Assembly: GCA_964550375.1 (NCBI GenBank)
Contig: CAZJYX010000001.1
Span: forward strand, 202,262 to 266,261
Length of the DNA stretch: 64,000 bases
Reading direction: 5' to 3'
Source of the DNA: JAAYXS01 sp964550375
Lineage (GTDB): Bacteria; Planctomycetota; Phycisphaerae; UBA1845; Fen-1342
Shown: positions 8,034 to 16,931 of the stretch, piece by piece
How positions within the stretch are numbered: the stretch's first letter is position 1
How the letters are laid out: every line of letters begins with the position of its first letter
Position numbers and translations under genes: made by a program
Notes under the pieces: generated by a model
Told to the model about the DNA's origin: nothing
Databases searched by the model: none
The model's input: the letters and a program-made list of their open reading frames with translations, nothing else

Positions 8034-10697
8034 TCATTCGGGTGGCTCCGAGCCTATCTCCGGCATCCCCAGGAGTTTGCGCCACCGGCGGATCACGTCA
8101 GCGGCCGACTGCTGGCTGCCCTCGGCCAGCGCGCGCAGCTCGCGGATGACCACTTCCTCAGGTTCCTCGAACAGCCGCAGTTGACGCTGGCGCCGGCGCT
8201 GCACGGCGGCCAGCACGGGCCGCTGAGACTCGCGCGAGAACGTCTTCTCAAGCTCGCTGAGGACGGCGTTGGCGCGTTCTAGTACGTCGCGCGGCAGGCC
8301 CGCCAGCTTGGCCACGTGCAGGCCATAGCTGCGGTCGGCGGCGCCGGGCACGATGCGGTGCAGGAACACGACCTGGTCCTCGTACTCCCGCACCTCCACG
8401 TTGAGGTTGAACACCGGCTCCAGCAGCTCGCCCAGCTCAGTCAGCTCGTGGTAGTGCGTGGCGAAGAGCGTGCGGCAGCCGCAGCGCTGCGCGAGGTGTT
8501 CAGTGATGGCCCAGGCCAGCGAGATGCCGTCGAAGGTGCTGGTGCCGCGGCCGACCTCGTCCAGTATGACCAGGCTGCCGCGCGTGGCGTTGTGCAGGAT
8601 GTTGGCGGTCTCGAGCATCTCGACCATGAATGTCGATTGCCCGCGGGCCAACTCGTCGCTGGCACCGACGCGCGTGAAGATGCGGTCGATTATGCCGAGG
8701 CGCATGCGGCGGGCGGGCACCCAGCAGCCGCAGTGGGCCAGCAGCGCCAGCAACGCCACCTGGCGGATGTACGTGCTCTTGCCGGCCATGTTCGGCCCGG
8801 TGATGAGGGCCAGCGACGCCGCCCCGGCCGCCAGCCGCGTGTCATTGGGCACGAAGCGCGCATCGAGCGTCTGCTCGACGACCGGGTGGCGGCCCTCCGT
8901 GATCTCCAGCACCGGCTCGCCAACGAACTCCGGCGGCACGTAGCGCCGCTCCAACGACAGCTCGGCCCAGCCCGCCAGGACGTCGACCTCCGCCAGGGCG
9001 CCGGCGGCCTGCTGCAGTGCCGTGATGTGTTGGGCGACGGCCGCGCGCAGCTCGTTGAACAGCTCGTATTCAAGCTCGTTGGCGCGCGTCTCGGCCGTCA
9101 GCACGTCGGCCTCATGGCGCTTCAACTCGTCGGTAATGTAGCGTTCGGCGTTCTTGACGGTCTGCTTGCGCACGTAGTCCGGCGGGACGCGCTCGCGGTG
9201 CGTGTTGGTCACCTCGATGTAGAAGCCAAAGACCTTGTTGAACGCGACCTTCAGCGATGGGATGCCCGTGCGGGCGCTTTCGCGCGCCTGGAACTCGGCC
9301 AGCCACTGCTGGCCGGCACTGCCGATGGAGCGCAGGCGGTCGAGTTCGGCGTGGAACCCGGGGGCGAAGATGCCGCCCTCACGAACGGTCAGGGGCGGGC
9401 TGTCGCTCAGGGCGGTGCCGAGGTGGGCGGCCAGATCGTCCAGTCCGTCGAGCCGCTCGGCCAGTGCGTCGGCTTCCACCACGCGCAAACCGCGCAGCGC
9501 CGCGCGGACTGGCGCCAGGGCGGCCAGCGCGTCCGCCAAGCCACGCAGGTCGCGCGGCGTGGAACGCTGCACGCCCAGCCGGCCGATGATGCGGCCCAGG
9601 TCGCCCATGTCGCGGAGCGCCTGGCGCAGCAGCCGGCGGGCGTCGGCGTCGTCCCGACAGGCGCCGATGACGCGCTGCCGGGCGCGGATGCGGTCGGCGT
9701 CCTTGAGCGGGTAGCACAGCCAGCTACGCAGCAGCCGGGCGCCCATCGGGTTGCAGGTGCGGTCAACCCCGGCCAGCAGGGACCCCGTACGGGTCTGGGT
9801 CCGCAACGTCTGCTCGACTTCGAGCGACCGCAAGGTCGTCGCGTCCAGGGCCAGGTGTTCGTCCGGCACGCGTCGGCGCGGCGGCTGAATGTGCAGCGCC
9901 AGGGTCTTCTGCGTCTCGCGCACGTAGCTCAGCAGGGCGGCGGCGGCCTGGAGCGACAGGTCGATGCGCTCGAAGCCGAAGCCCTCCAGGCCGGCGGTCT
10001 CGAAGTGCTCGCGCAGAAGCTGCGCGGCGCGCGGGGCGCTGAAGTCGGCAGGGCTGCGCTGGGTCACTGGTACGCCGAGGTCGTCGCGGATTCGGGCCGC
10101 GAGCGGATCGCCGCCGGGGGTGGTCGGCTCAGCCAGGAGAACCTCGGCGGGTTGCAGACGGGCCAGCTCGTTCAGGATGTCGGGCGCCGGGCAGGTCTGC
10201 ACGACGAAATGCCCCGTGGACAGCTCCAGCGCGGCCAGACCCAGCACGCCGCCCTGCGGGCACAGCGCGGCCAGCACGTTGCTGCGACTGCGGTCGAGCA
10301 GCCCGTCGTCGGTAAGCGTGCCGGGCGTGACGATGCGGACGATGGCGCGCTTGACGACGCCCTGGGCCTGCCGCGCGTCCTCGATCTGCTCGCTGATGGC
10401 GACTTTGTAGCCGGCCGCGACCAGCTTGGCGAGGTAGCCTTCCAGGGCGTGGTGCGGGATGCCGGCCAGGGGGGTCTTGCCGCTGTCGCGGCTGGTCAGC
10501 GTGATGCCGAGGACCTTAGCGCCCAGCTCCGCGTCGTCGTAGAACATCTCGTAGAAATCGCCCATCCGGAACAGCAGAATCGCGTCGGGCGCCTGCTGCT
10601 TCTGCTCCCAGTACTGCTGCATCGCGGGCGTGAGCCGGGCCCCCGCGGGCGGTCCGGCGGCGTGGTTGGTGGTGGTTGTGGCCGGCGTCGTGCCCAC
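8034..10697 (-). CDS. mutS: DNA mismatch repair protein MutS
   Basis: An 887-residue MutS1, close to the 853 of E. coli. The mismatch-reading Phe-Tyr-Glu is in LLFRMGDFYEMFYDD (Phe48, Glu50). The C-terminal ATPase carries Walker A ITGPNMAGKSTYIRQVA (about residue 630), Walker B ILDEVGRGTSTFDG and the conserved TLFATHYHELTEL. The protein binds mispairs and recruits MutL. The GTG at 10697 was chosen because homologues have 12-25 residues before the LTPAMQQY segment; an ATG at 10622 (that Met) would remove them. It lies 53 bases downstream of the sugar transferase gene on the same strand. Confidence 0.95.
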   Translation of the reverse strand: MGTTPATTTTNHAAGPPAGARLTPAMQQYWEQKQQAPDAILLFRMGDFYEMFYDDAELGAKVLGITLTSRDSGKTPLAGIPHHALEGYLAKLVAAGYKVAISEQIEDARQAQGVVKRAIVRIVTPGTLTDDGLLDRSRSNVLAALCPQGGVLGLAALELSTGHFVVQTCPAPDILNELARLQPAEVLLAEPTTPGGDPLAARIRDDLGVPVTQRSPADFSAPRAAQLLREHFETAGLEGFGFERIDLSLQAAAALLSYVRETQKTLALHIQPPRRRVPDEHLALDATTLRSLEVEQTLRTQTRTGSLLAGVDRTCNPMGARLLRSWLCYPLKDADRIRARQRVIGACRDDADARRLLRQALRDMGDLGRIIGRLGVQRSTPRDLRGLADALAALAPVRAALRGLRVVEADALAERLDGLDDLAAHLGTALSDSPPLTVREGGIFAPGFHAELDRLRSIGSAGQQWLAEFQARESARTGIPSLKVAFNKVFGFYIEVTNTHRERVPPDYVRKQTVKNAERYITDELKRHEADVLTAETRANELEYELFNELRAAVAQHITALQQAAGALAEVDVLAGWAELSLERRYVPPEFVGEPVLEITEGRHPVVEQTLDARFVPNDTRLAAGAASLALITGPNMAGKSTYIRQVALLALLAHCGCWVPARRMRLGIIDRIFTRVGASDELARGQSTFMVEMLETANILHNATRGSLVILDEVGRGTSTFDGISLAWAITEHLAQRCGCRTLFATHYHELTELGELLEPVFNLNVEVREYEDQVVFLHRIVPGAADRSYGLHVAKLAGLPRDVLERANAVLSELEKTFSRESQRPVLAAVQRRRQRQLRLFEEPEEVVIRELRALAEGSQQSAADVIRRWRKLLGMPEIGSEPPE

Positions 10698-10750
10698 ATC
10701 CTGAATGTAGTCGACGGCGGCGCGCAACGGAAGCCCCGACGCCCGAGTGC

Positions 10751-12160
10751 TCAAGTCTCGTGCTTGCTGAACCAGGCGCCGCCGATGGTCTGCAGCAGTA
10801 GGCGGACGTCCAGGCCGACGCTCCAGTTGTTGATGTAATGCACGTCGTGCTGGATGCGTTTCTTGAGTGAAGTGTTCCCGCGCAAGCCCTTCACCTGGGC
10901 ATAGCCCGTCATCCCCGCCTTCATCTTGTGCCGCAGCATGTAGCGCGGCACCTCGCGCTTGAAGCGCTCGATGAACTCGGGCCGCTCCGGCCGCGGGCCG
11001 ACCAGCGACATGTCGCCGGCCAGCACGTTCAGCAGTTGCGGCAGTTCGTCGAGGCTGCTTCGCCGCAGGAAGGCCCCCAGACGAGTGCGGCGGGGGTCGG
11101 CCGCGGCAGCCCAGACCGGCCCGGTCTGCGCCTCGGCGTCGGGCCGCATCGTGCGGAACTTCAGCATGGTGAACTCGCGGCCGTCGAATCCCATGCGCCG
11201 CTGACGGTAGAAGACCGGCCCGCGGCTGGTGAGCTTGACGGCGGCGGCGAGCAGCAGCATGGGCACGGCCGCGACGAGCAGGCACGTTCCGCCTACCAGG
11301 ATATCGAAGCCGCGCTTGATGATGGCGTTCCAGCCGTAGAGCGGCGACTGGCGCAGCGAGAGGATGGGGATGCCATCGAAGCGGGTGATGTCCGGCCGCA
11401 TGGTGAAATACGGGTTGATCTCGGGTACCAGGCGGATGTCGGCCATTGAAGTGCCGAGCGTGGCCAGGATCTGCTCGGCAAGGTGGGCCTGGTCGGCCTG
11501 CAAGGCGATGAAGACGGAGTCCACCGGTTCGGCTTCGACGATGGCGGCCAGGCGTTCGAGCGGGCCGCGCACGGGAATGCCGCGAAAGGTGCCGGGCTGG
11601 TCCGCGGTGCGATCATCTACAAAGTAGCAGACGTGTATGCCCGTCCAGGGGTGGCGCGCCAACGCGAAGAAGAGGCGCTGGGCGTTGCGCCCGCTGCCGA
11701 TTATGGCGGCGCTGCGCTGGTTGTAGCCGCGACGGCGGAGGGCGTGCAGGGCGAGCCGGACAGCGCCGCGCAGCAGCGCGAAGCAGAGAGTGCCGACGAT
11801 GGCGTACGTGGCGACGAAGGCCCGCGAGATTTTGTAGGTCTCGGGCATCAGGTAGTCGATGACGATGACGACGATAACAGCGACGAAAAAGGCTTTGACT
11901 ATGTCGCGCGTCTCGCGAAAGGCCCGGTCGCCGCGGCGCGGGCGATAGAGTCCGATGCGCGCGAAGACCAGCAGGTGGGCCAGCACGACCAGCGGCAGCA
12001 TCGGCAGGAACTTGTCACCCAGCGACGGCACGCCCTTCCCAGGGTCCACGGGCAGGAACGAGAAGCGAATCCAGTAGCTGCCCAGCCAGGCCAGGGCGAC
12101 GGCGCACGCATCGGCGAGCACCAACAGGATTATCATGGTCTGGCTGTGCTGCTTGAGCAT
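10751..12160 (-). CDS. Undecaprenyl-phosphate sugar phosphotransferase (polyprenyl glycosylphosphotransferase, WcaJ-like)
   Basis: A 469-residue membrane enzyme that should place the first sugar phosphate on undecaprenyl phosphate to begin exopolysaccharide or O-antigen synthesis. The N-terminal half has four or more membrane helices and a CoA-binding-like domain (AAIIGSGRNAQRLF). The C-terminal catalytic domain starts at KRGFDILVGGTCLL, with MLKFRTMRPDAE, SLDELPQLLNVL and MSLVGPRPERPEF, all signatures of the PNPT initiating transferases. Glucose is the commonest substrate of this subgroup, but specificity cannot be read here. It neighbours other envelope genes but not a full polysaccharide operon. 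Confidence 0.92.
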   Translation of the reverse strand: MLKQHSQTMIILLVLADACAVALAWLGSYWIRFSFLPVDPGKGVPSLGDKFLPMLPLVVLAHLLVFARIGLYRPRRGDRAFRETRDIVKAFFVAVIVVIVIDYLMPETYKISRAFVATYAIVGTLCFALLRGAVRLALHALRRRGYNQRSAAIIGSGRNAQRLFFALARHPWTGIHVCYFVDDRTADQPGTFRGIPVRGPLERLAAIVEAEPVDSVFIALQADQAHLAEQILATLGTSMADIRLVPEINPYFTMRPDITRFDGIPILSLRQSPLYGWNAIIKRGFDILVGGTCLLVAAVPMLLLAAAVKLTSRGPVFYRQRRMGFDGREFTMLKFRTMRPDAEAQTGPVWAAAADPRRTRLGAFLRRSSLDELPQLLNVLAGDMSLVGPRPERPEFIERFKREVPRYMLRHKMKAGMTGYAQVKGLRGNTSLKKRIQHDVHYINNWSVGLDVRLLLQTIGGAWFSKHET

Positions 12161-12232
12161 TGGTCTTCCGCCGCGGCCGAGGCTTCGTCATGCCCGCCCG
12201 GCCCGCGCGCCTGGTCTGAAGCTGCCCTGTGA

Positions 12233-12448
12233 TTATCCGCGTCGATCCGGGGGTGGGGCAAGGGGGCCCTTGGCCGGCCGGCCGGCGGACACGCCCCAGA
12301 CGATTGCCAATGCCACGCCCAGCAACAAGCCGGCCGCGAACACCAGCGGCTGCGTGGCCGGCGGCTGTGACGCCGGCAGCCAGTGCGGCACGAGCAGGGC
12401 CGCCAACACGACCAGCAGAGCGACATGTCGCATGTAGGTGCCGGTCAT
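12233..12448 (-). CDS. Small two-helix membrane protein
   Basis: A 71-residue protein with two hydrophobic stretches: residues about 8-24 (VALLVVLAALLVPHWL) and 36-54 (FAAGLLLGVALAIVWGV), ending in a proline-rich tail. Its ATG shares a four-base ATGA overlap (12445-12448) with the stop of the membrane protein gene upstream, a classic sign of translational coupling. No family is recognised. It may be a small partner of the larger membrane protein. It starts 284 bases upstream of the sugar transferase gene on the same strand. Confidence 0.6.
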   Translation of the reverse strand: MTGTYMRHVALLVVLAALLVPHWLPASQPPATQPLVFAAGLLLGVALAIVWGVSAGRPAKGPLAPPPDRRG

Positions 12449-14061
12449 GGGCGCTCCTCCGGCGCACTTACACGGTACACTACCCAGCGGCCGTCGCTGG
12501 AGGCAAACACCGGCGCTAGCGCGGGCCAGGCCGCGTAGCGGCCGCGCAGCGTGACCAACTCCCCGGCGGACGCGGCCCGCTGTAGCAGGTAATCCACGCG
12601 GTATTGCCGTGCAAGTTGGTGAAACCGCTGCGGGTCGCCGGTGCGCAGCAATTCGTTCATAGCCCGCAGGCGGGCGCGCAGATCGACGGCGGGGTTGGTG
12701 TGGCCGGGCGACACCACCACGCACTTGCGGCCCGTCAGGGCGGCGACGATCTGATGGGCGGTGTCCGGCTCACAGACGAAGGTGTCGGCCAGGGTCGTGT
12801 TGGTGAGAATCCAGGCGCGCAGCTCGCGCGTGTCAGCCAACAGCGGTTCCAGGCTGATGAGGTAGTCGCGCGCCCGTCCCAGGTCACGCAGGCCGGGCGT
12901 GAGCGTGAGCGTCATAAGGATAGCGCCTACCAACAGTTGCATCGCGCCACGGCCTCCGGCCAGACCGGCCGCAACGTGCATAAGCCCAATTGCGGCACAC
13001 ACGCCGATGGCGAATTGGGCGTGCCACTGGAACTCGTGCGGGAGGAACTGCAGCACGCTCCAGCCGGTCAGCCCGGCCACGTAACCGCCGGCCTGTCCCA
13101 GAAGTCCGACCACCAGGTAGGAGACGAGCCAGACAGAGCCCGGGTGTCGCCGTACGACGCACCACACGCCCAGCAGGCCGGCCGGCACGACCAGCGGCGT
13201 GCGAGCCTGGGCGTAGAAGTCCGGCTCGGCCAGTTCCCCGGCGAAAAAACGCATCAAGCGCGGGTCGCCTGCCTGGATGCCGACCATGTGGATGATGAGC
13301 GGCAACGTCAGGGCCAGGGAGACGGCCGCCACGATCAGCATCGGCACCAGGAGCGCACGACGCTCGTGCACCGTTTTGCCCGGCCGGCGGGCGCTGGCGG
13401 CGAGGACCAAGTCCAGCAGCACGTGGCCGGCGATCGTGCCGGCCAAGACGATCCCGCACAGCGGGTGAAACCACGTCGCGCCCGCCAGAACCACCCCCGT
13501 GAGCATCGGCCAGACGAGACGCCGGCCAGCCGGTTGGGAAGCGGGATGCTGCTGTGCCTGCCGAACGACGCGCTGCCAGCACAGAAGGCCGAGCAGGTTC
13601 AGGCCCAGGCCCTGCGAGCCGGGTACGCCGACGACGCCATGCGTCAGCCACCACTGCGATCCGATGAAGACGGCCGGCAGCGCCAGCAGGGCGGTCGCCA
13701 GGCCCCAAGCGCGGCGGACGAGCACGAACGTGAAGACCGGCAGCAGGCCGCCAAGCCAGTAGGCGGCGTACCCGTAGAGGTCCGTGACGGAGCAGCCGGT
13801 GATGGCCGACAGGCCGGCGACCAGCAAGGGCCCACCGGGAGCGTACCAGTACGGCTGGTCCGGCAAGCTTGGATCCGCCCAGAAGCAGCCGGCCCGCATG
13901 TTCTGGGCCCAGGCGATGTCGCGGAACGTGTCATAGAGGACGGTCCGCTCGCCGGCCGTTACTATGCGGACGACCGCCAGCCAGGCCGCCAGTATCAACA
14001 CGATAATGGCGGTATCAACGAGTCTGCCCGAGGGGCGGCGATTTGGGCCCGCAGCGTCCAC
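12445..14061 (-). CDS. Multi-pass membrane protein, possible GT-C-type glycosyltransferase
   Basis: A 538-residue protein with about ten to twelve predicted membrane helices (VDTAIIVLILAAWLAVV at the N-terminus, then many Leu/Val/Ala-rich stretches) and a hydrophilic C-terminal domain of about 120 residues. An extracytoplasmic loop after the first helix contains DTFRDIAWAQNM, placed like the acidic motif of GT-C enzymes that use lipid-linked sugars. This is suggestive only; no family is securely recognised. The likely start is a GTG, as no ATG exists near the N-terminus. It is coupled to the small membrane protein downstream. Confidence 0.7.
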   Translation of the reverse strand: MDAAGPNRRPSGRLVDTAIIVLILAAWLAVVRIVTAGERTVLYDTFRDIAWAQNMRAGCFWADPSLPDQPYWYAPGGPLLVAGLSAITGCSVTDLYGYAAYWLGGLLPVFTFVLVRRAWGLATALLALPAVFIGSQWWLTHGVVGVPGSQGLGLNLLGLLCWQRVVRQAQQHPASQPAGRRLVWPMLTGVVLAGATWFHPLCGIVLAGTIAGHVLLDLVLAASARRPGKTVHERRALLVPMLIVAAVSLALTLPLIIHMVGIQAGDPRLMRFFAGELAEPDFYAQARTPLVVPAGLLGVWCVVRRHPGSVWLVSYLVVGLLGQAGGYVAGLTGWSVLQFLPHEFQWHAQFAIGVCAAIGLMHVAAGLAGGRGAMQLLVGAILMTLTLTPGLRDLGRARDYLISLEPLLADTRELRAWILTNTTLADTFVCEPDTAHQIVAALTGRKCVVVSPGHTNPAVDLRARLRAMNELLRTGDPQRFHQLARQYRVDYLLQRAASAGELVTLRGRYAAWPALAPVFASSDGRWVVYRVSAPEERP

Positions 14062-14136
14062 GGTGGCTAATGTATTGTCGCGCCAGGTGCGAAGGAAGCG
14101 GCCGAGCGGCCCGTCGTTGCTTAATGCGAACGCGCG

Positions 14137-14171
14137 TTGACAATGGCATTTCTAGTGATAGCGTAATATCA
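14137..14171 (+). promoter_or_regulatory. Candidate promoter and Zur/Fur-like operator of the zinc ABC operon
   Basis: A consensus -35 TTGACA (14137-14142) is followed by the inverted repeat TGATA-N6-TATCA (14156-14171), which would cover the -10 zone. Zur and Fur family boxes in several phyla have TGATAnnnnnnTATCA-like halves. The -10 itself is poor (TAGCGT at a 16-base spacing). The site lies about 60 bases before the znuA start, in the divergent gap. Assignment to Zur is inference. Confidence 0.45.
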
Positions 14172-14231
14172 ATAGGAGCCGATCGACGCGGAGCGTTCAC
14201 GGCTTGGCGAGCATAAATCTGGTGTCGCACT

Positions 14232-15212
14232 ATGGTTACACGAGAAAAACGCTGCGGCGTTCTGTTTGGCTTAATAGGGCTGGCGATTGTCTTGACCGTC
14301 GGTTGTCGGCGGGAGCCGCTACCCGCCGATTCGCAAGCTACCGTCGCTGAGCCGGTCGTGGCGGCCGCGGATGCCACCAAGCTGCGCGTGGCCGTAAGCG
14401 TTCTGCCACAGGCCCAGTTCGTCGAGCGGGTTGGCGGCGAGCACGTTGACGTGCAGGTGCTGGTCGGCCCGGGACAGTCGCCGCACACTTACGAGCCGAC
14501 GGCCCTGCAACTGGCGGCCCTGGCCGAGGCGCGACTGCTGTTCAGCGTGGGCATGCCGTATGAGGAGGCGTTGCTGTCGAGAATCCGGGGCGCATTCGAA
14601 CGGCTCGAGGTCGTCGATACGCGCCAGGGCATCGCCCTGCGCCAGATCGAGGCCCACAGCCACGCGCACGACCATGACGGACACGAACACGTGCACGGTC
14701 CGTCATGCGCCGGGCACGACGGTGACGATCCGCACATCTGGCTGTCGCCGCGGCTGGCCAAGATTCAGGCCCGGACGATCTGCGATGCGCTTAGTCGCGT
14801 ATTGCCGGAGCGAGCTGACGAGTTCGAGCGGAACCTGGCGGCGTTTCACGCGGAACTTGACGCGGTTGATGCCCGCATAGCAGAACTACTGGCGCCGCTG
14901 GCGGGGCGCGATCTCGTCGTCTTCCATCCGTCATACGGGTACTTCGCCGACGCGTACGGGCTGCGGCAGGTGGCGGTTGAGACGGCGGGCAAGGAGCCCA
15001 GCCCCCGGGAATTGGCGGCCCTGCTGGCGCAGATCAAGGCGGCGGGCACGCGTGTGGTATTTGTGCAGCCGCAGTTCTCGACGCGCAGTGCCGAGACGAT
15101 TGCGGCCCATATCGGCGGCCGGGTGGTGCAACTGGATCCGCTCGCCCGCGATTACGTCGCCAATCTGGAAACCATGGCAACAACGATCGCGCAGGCCCTG
15201 ACCGGCGATTGA
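14232..15212 (+). CDS. znuA: Zinc ABC transporter substrate-binding lipoprotein (ZnuA-like)
   Basis: A 326-residue cluster A-I metal-binding protein. The N-terminus is a lipoprotein signal ending in LTVGC with Cys25 as the lipid site. Metal-ligand segments are GQSPHTYEPT, then a histidine-rich loop (residues about 139-160, HSHAHDHDGHEH followed by DDPHIWLSP) and DLVVFHPSYGYF. The His-rich loop and the order of ligands favour zinc over manganese. It begins a three-gene operon with the ATPase and permease. The start has no good ribosome site, but the signal sequence fits it well. Confidence 0.92.
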   Translation: MVTREKRCGVLFGLIGLAIVLTVGCRREPLPADSQATVAEPVVAAADATKLRVAVSVLPQAQFVERVGGEHVDVQVLVGPGQSPHTYEPTALQLAALAEARLLFSVGMPYEEALLSRIRGAFERLEVVDTRQGIALRQIEAHSHAHDHDGHEHVHGPSCAGHDGDDPHIWLSPRLAKIQARTICDALSRVLPERADEFERNLAAFHAELDAVDARIAELLAPLAGRDLVVFHPSYGYFADAYGLRQVAVETAGKEPSPRELAALLAQIKAAGTRVVFVQPQFSTRSAETIAAHIGGRVVQLDPLARDYVANLETMATTIAQALTGD

Positions 15213-15240
15213 GTCCATTACTGGCGGTGAGCCGACGAGA

Positions 15241-16002
15241 ATGGCAGGAACACCCCGCATTGGCGACGCACCGGCAATCGAAGTCGAACGGCTGGACTTC
15301 GCCTATGACGGCCCCCTGGTGCTGGAAGATGTCACATTCACGGTGGCGCCGCGCCAGTTCGTCTCGGTGGTGGGCCCCAACGGCGGCGGCAAGACGACGC
15401 TGCTGAAGCTGATGCTGGGATTGCTGCGCCCGACGCGCGGCCGCGTGCGCATCTTCGGCCGCCCGCCGGCCGAGGTACGCCGCCTGCTCGGCTACGTGCC
15501 GCAGCACGCCCAGTTTGACCCGCAATTCCCGGTCACGGCGACGGATGTCGTGCTGATGGGCCGGCTCGGGCTGGGTCGTGGGCTGGGTCCGGCCGCCCGC
15601 GGCGATCGCGCCGCCGCGCAGCGCGCACTCGCGGAAGTCGGCCTGTCCGAGTACGGCCGCCGGCCGCTGGCGACGCTGTCCGGCGGACAGCGGCAACGTG
15701 TGCTCATCGCCCGGGCCCTGGCGGCCGACCCGGCGCTGCTGCTGCTGGATGAGCCCACGGCGAGCCTGGACCTGGTCGTGCAGGGCGACTTCTTCGATCT
15801 GCTGCACCGGCTCAACGAGCGCATGACCGTGCTGCTGGTTTCGCATGACGTCGGCTTTGTCTCGCAGCACGTGCAGACGGCGATTTGCGTCAGCCGGCGC
15901 GTCGAGCTGCACGCGACCAGCGCGCTCAACGGCCGCGCCATCAGCGCTCTCTACGGCGAGCCGGTGCGTTACGTGCACCACCAGCACGGCACGCACGAGT
16001 GA
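15241..16002 (+). CDS. znuC: Zinc ABC transporter ATP-binding protein (ZnuC-like)
   Basis: A 253-residue ATPase that powers metal uptake through the permease. It has Walker A GPNGGGKTTLLKL (about residues 45-57), the Q-loop region GYVPQHAQFD, the ABC signature LSGGQRQRVLIARAL, Walker B LLLLDEPTASLD and the switch histidine in LLVSHDVGFV. It starts 28 bases after znuA and ends 8 bases before the permease gene. Confidence 0.95.
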   Translation: MAGTPRIGDAPAIEVERLDFAYDGPLVLEDVTFTVAPRQFVSVVGPNGGGKTTLLKLMLGLLRPTRGRVRIFGRPPAEVRRLLGYVPQHAQFDPQFPVTATDVVLMGRLGLGRGLGPAARGDRAAAQRALAEVGLSEYGRRPLATLSGGQRQRVLIARALAADPALLLLDEPTASLDLVVQGDFFDLLHRLNERMTVLLVSHDVGFVSQHVQTAICVSRRVELHATSALNGRAISALYGEPVRYVHHQHGTHE

Positions 16003-16010
16003 GGCCGGCA

Positions 16011-16892
16011 GTGTTCGAGTTCTTCACCGCCCTTGGCGACCCGGCGAATGTCTTCCTCCGCTGCGCGCTGCTGACCGGCATTTTCGCCGGCATCGCCTGT
16101 GGCATCGTGGGCAGCTACGTCGTCGTACGCCGCATTACTTACATCGCCGGCGGCATCGCCCACTGCGCCTTCGGCGGCCTGGGGGCAGCCTATTACTTCG
16201 AGCGCGTGCACGGCTGGCAGGTCTACAGCCCGCTGGCAGGCTGGCAACCGTTGCACCCCTTGCACGGTGCCCTGGTCGCGGCCCTGCTCGCGGCGGTCAT
16301 CATCGGCTGGGTCAGCCTGCGCGCCCGCCAGCGCGAGGACACGGTAATCAGCGCCCTCTGGGCCATCGGCATGGCCGCCGGCGTGCTCTTCGTGCACGCC
16401 ACGCCCGGGTACGGCCAGGACCTGATGAGCTACCTCTTCGGCAGCATCCTGCTGGTGGGGCCGCGCGATGTCTGGCTCGTGGCCGCGCTGGACCTGATCG
16501 TGGTCGTCACCGTGCTCCTGTGCTACCGGCAGTTCCTGGGCGTCTGCTTTGACGAGGAGTTCGCGCGGCTGCGCGGCGTCCGGGTGGAGCGCTACTACCT
16601 CCTGCTGTTGTGCCTGGTGGCCCTGGCGGTCGTGCTGCTGGTGAGCGTGGTCGGCATAGTGCTGGTCATTGCGCTGTTCACACTACCGGTGGCGGTGGCC
16701 GGCCATTTCACCCGCAGCCTGTGGCGGATGATGGTGCTGGCCGCGCTGCTCAGCATGGGGTTGACGACCACCGGCCTGGCCGTTAGCTACCCGCTAGGCT
16801 TGCACACCGGCGCCACGACAATCATCCTGGCCGGGGCCCTCTACCTGATGGTTTTGATCGCTGGCGGTGTACGGCGGCGCTGGTCTGTCTGA
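16011..16892 (+). CDS. znuB: Zinc ABC transporter permease (ZnuB-like)
   Basis: A 293-residue integral membrane protein of the ABC-3 family with about eight helices. Family marks are ALLTGIFAGIACGIVGSYVVVRR near the start, ISALWAIGMAAGVLF in the middle and ALFTLPVAVAGHF near the end. The GTG at 16011, 8 bases after the znuC stop, was chosen because it begins right before the first helix; a longer open frame inside znuC gives a basic, non-homologous leader. Confidence 0.93.
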   Translation: MFEFFTALGDPANVFLRCALLTGIFAGIACGIVGSYVVVRRITYIAGGIAHCAFGGLGAAYYFERVHGWQVYSPLAGWQPLHPLHGALVAALLAAVIIGWVSLRARQREDTVISALWAIGMAAGVLFVHATPGYGQDLMSYLFGSILLVGPRDVWLVAALDLIVVVTVLLCYRQFLGVCFDEEFARLRGVRVERYYLLLLCLVALAVVLLVSVVGIVLVIALFTLPVAVAGHFTRSLWRMMVLAALLSMGLTTTGLAVSYPLGLHTGATTIILAGALYLMVLIAGGVRRRWSV

Positions 16893-16931
16893 GCGTTGGC
16901 GACCGCACCTGCCCGGCGTAGAATCGCCGGC

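Noticed and set aside
8316..10838. An 840-residue open frame on the plus strand across mutS
   Set aside because: It is antisense to mutS, has no family motif and a His/Gln/Arg-rich filler composition. Such long antisense frames are expected in high-GC DNA.
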